NCBI GenBank assembly: GCA_040765295.1
Contig: JAXGSB010000001.1
Span: forward strand, 868,001 to 932,000
DNA: 64,000 bases
Direction: 5' to 3'
DNA from: Scatomorpha sp040765295
GTDB lineage: Bacteria > Bacillota > Clostridia > Oscillospirales > Oscillospiraceae
How positions within the stretch are numbered: position 1 is the stretch's first letter; every line of letters begins with the position of its first letter. Shown in pieces: positions 62,647 to 64,000 of the stretch. Made by a program: the position numbers and the translations under genes. Below the pieces are notes generated by a model that searched no databases, was not told where the DNA came from, and saw only the letters and a program-made list of their open reading frames with translations.

Positions 62647-64000
62647 AGTTCATACCCCATGAATATCAAAACTATGCTTCTAGCTATATAGAAGAAAAAC
62701 CAGTCTCAGCCATATTTTTGGATATGGGCTTAGGTTAGGTAAGACAGTATTAACTCTTACAGCCTTAAATAATTTATTATTCGATAGTTTTGAAGCTCAT
62801 AAAATCTTAGTTATAGCTCCCTTAAGAGTAGCCAGAAATACTTGGCCTTCTGAGCTTGAAAAATGGGATCATCTCCAAGATTTGAAATATTCAGTTGCAA
62901 TAGGAAGTGAAAAAATAAGGAAAGAAGCTCTAATGCAAAAAGCTGACATATACATCATAAATCGTGAGAATGTTAAATGGCTTATTGAAGACAGCTCCCT
63001 TCCCTTCGATTTTGACACTGTAATCATTGATGAACTCTCTTCTTTTAAAAACCATAAGGCTAAAAGATTCAGGGCTCTTATGAAAGTAAGACCGAAAGTC
63101 AAAAGAATGGTTGGACTTACTGGAACTCCTGCCTCTAATGGGCTTATGGATCTATGGGCCGAGTTTAGGCTTCTAGATATGGGCCAGAGACTTGGAAGAT
63201 TTATAGGCAGATACAGAGATGAGTATTTTCTACCTGATAAGAGAAATCAACAAATAATATTTACCTATAAGCCAAAACCAGGGGCTGAACAAGCTATTTA
63301 TAAGAAAATATCCGATATAACCATCAGCATGAAAGGTAGCGATTATCTTAAACTTCCAGAACTCACTTTAAACGAAGTTGAGGTTAAATTAGCTGATAAA
63401 GATATTCAAAGCTTGGATGAAATGAAGAAAGATTTAATTGCCACTATAGGTGAGGAAGAAATAACTGCAGCTAATGCTGCTGCCCTCTCTGGCAAACTTC
63501 TTCAAATGGCAAATGGAGCTGTTTATGGAGATGAGAAAAATGTAATCCATATCCATGATAAAAAGCTAGACGCTTTGGAAGATTTAATAGAAGCTGCCAA
63601 TGGTAAACCCGTTCTAATAGCCTACTGGTTTAACCATGACTATCAAAGAATTATTGAACGTTTTGATATTAGAGAAATAAAAACATCTGATGATATTAAG
63701 GCCTGGAACATGGGACAGATCCCTATTGCTATTATTCACCCTGCCTCCGCTGGACATGGACTCAATTTACAGGCTGGTGGTTCAACCCTTATATGGTTTT
63801 CCCTTACTTGGTCATTAGAACTTTACCAACAAACTAATGCCAGGCTTTGGAGACAAGGACAGGAAAACCCTGTTATTATCCACCACCTAATAGCAAAAGA
63901 CACCATTGATAAAAGAGTCATGCAGGCCCTTAAGAATAAAGACACAACACAGACAGCTTTAATTGATGCAGTTAAAGCAGATTTAAATAAAGGAGGTTTA
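62643..64000 (+). pseudogene. SNF2-family helicase broken by a 5-bp duplication in the Walker A motif; runs off the window
   Basis: The first frame (62643-62738) reads MKFIPHEYQNYASSYI ... IFLDMGLG then TAG. TAGGT is repeated in tandem at 62731-62740; removing one copy restores DMGLGKTVLTL and an open frame to the window end. The continued frame shows APLRVARNTW, VIIDELSSFKNH (DEAH-box), GLTGTPASNG, HPASAGHGLNLQ and QQTNARLWRQGQ (motif VI). It would be a phage replication helicase. Either an inactivating mutation, a real frameshift, or a base-call error. The 3' end lies beyond the window. Confidence 0.75.

Noticed and set aside
62643..62760. Programmed ribosomal frameshift in the SNF2 gene
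   Set aside because: No slippery heptamer; the disruption is an exact tandem duplication of five bases within the P-loop, better explained by mutation or sequencing error.

Overview
The window looks like a low-GC, Gram-positive anaerobe of the Clostridia/Firmicutes type. Pointers are strong AGGAGG-type ribosome binding sites, three Gram-positive-style lipoproteins, a siroheme/4Fe-4S reductase, TrkA/TrkH potassium uptake, and siphophage genes (ReqiPepy6 Gp37-like tail protein, LL-H-type holin, DUF2800/DUF2815 replication genes) typical of Firmicutes phages. I cannot name the species.

Layout. (1) 1-6.98 kb: the right end of a siphovirus-type prophage with tape measure, distal tail and baseplate proteins, tail-tip proteins, holin and amidase, closed by a terminator. 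(2) 6.98-20.54 kb: an intact tRNA-Pro(GGG) on the minus strand followed by a 13.5 kb integrated island bounded by 41-bp direct repeats made of the 5' half of that tRNA. The left half of the island is built like a phage satellite (PICI): integrase and repressor leftward; then rightward a small HTH protein, an ERCC4-type nuclease, a primase and a VapE helicase, with an iteron-like origin downstream. The right half is a leftward operon with a CRESS-type HUH-SF3 replication initiator, an FtsK/HerA ATPase, a membrane partner and a small basal protein, then two duplicated lipoprotein cassettes and a third lipoprotein. (3) 20.6-38.3 kb: ordinary chromosome: HAD phosphatase, FecBCD-type ABC importer facing a siroheme reductase across a Crp/Fnr-type palindrome, TrkH/TrkA, MarR-MATE, MntP, IlvD, Pcm, a cytidylate-kinase-like protein, another MATE, a TRIC channel and an M20 amidohydrolase.

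(4) 38.3-53.2 kb: a defence island. A leftward operon holds a type III Mod (apparently missing its N-terminus), Res, and a 1016-residue metallophosphoesterase fused to a P-loop NTPase. A rightward operon holds a small HTH protein, a fused double adenine methyltransferase, and a three-gene restriction set (unknown protein, McrB-like AAA+, LlaJI-like nuclease) resembling BsuMI/LlaJI, followed by a large ImmA/IrrE-type metallopeptidase. (5) 53.2-64 kb: the early/replication module of a second phage-like element (sigma-like factor, DUF2800 nuclease, DUF2815, family A DNA polymerase, BRO/KilAC antirepressor, DUF4406, D5/P4 primase-helicase, VRR-NUC and SNF2 helicase). Structured RNA elements lie between its genes, and a 5-bp duplication breaks the SNF2 helicase inside its Walker A motif. 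The element runs off the right edge.

The most novel-looking items are the composite satellite/CRESS-Rep island, its unusual use of the 5' half of a tRNA as attachment core, the metallophosphoesterase-NTPase fusion attached to a type III R-M operon, and the repeated structured RNA in the second phage module.
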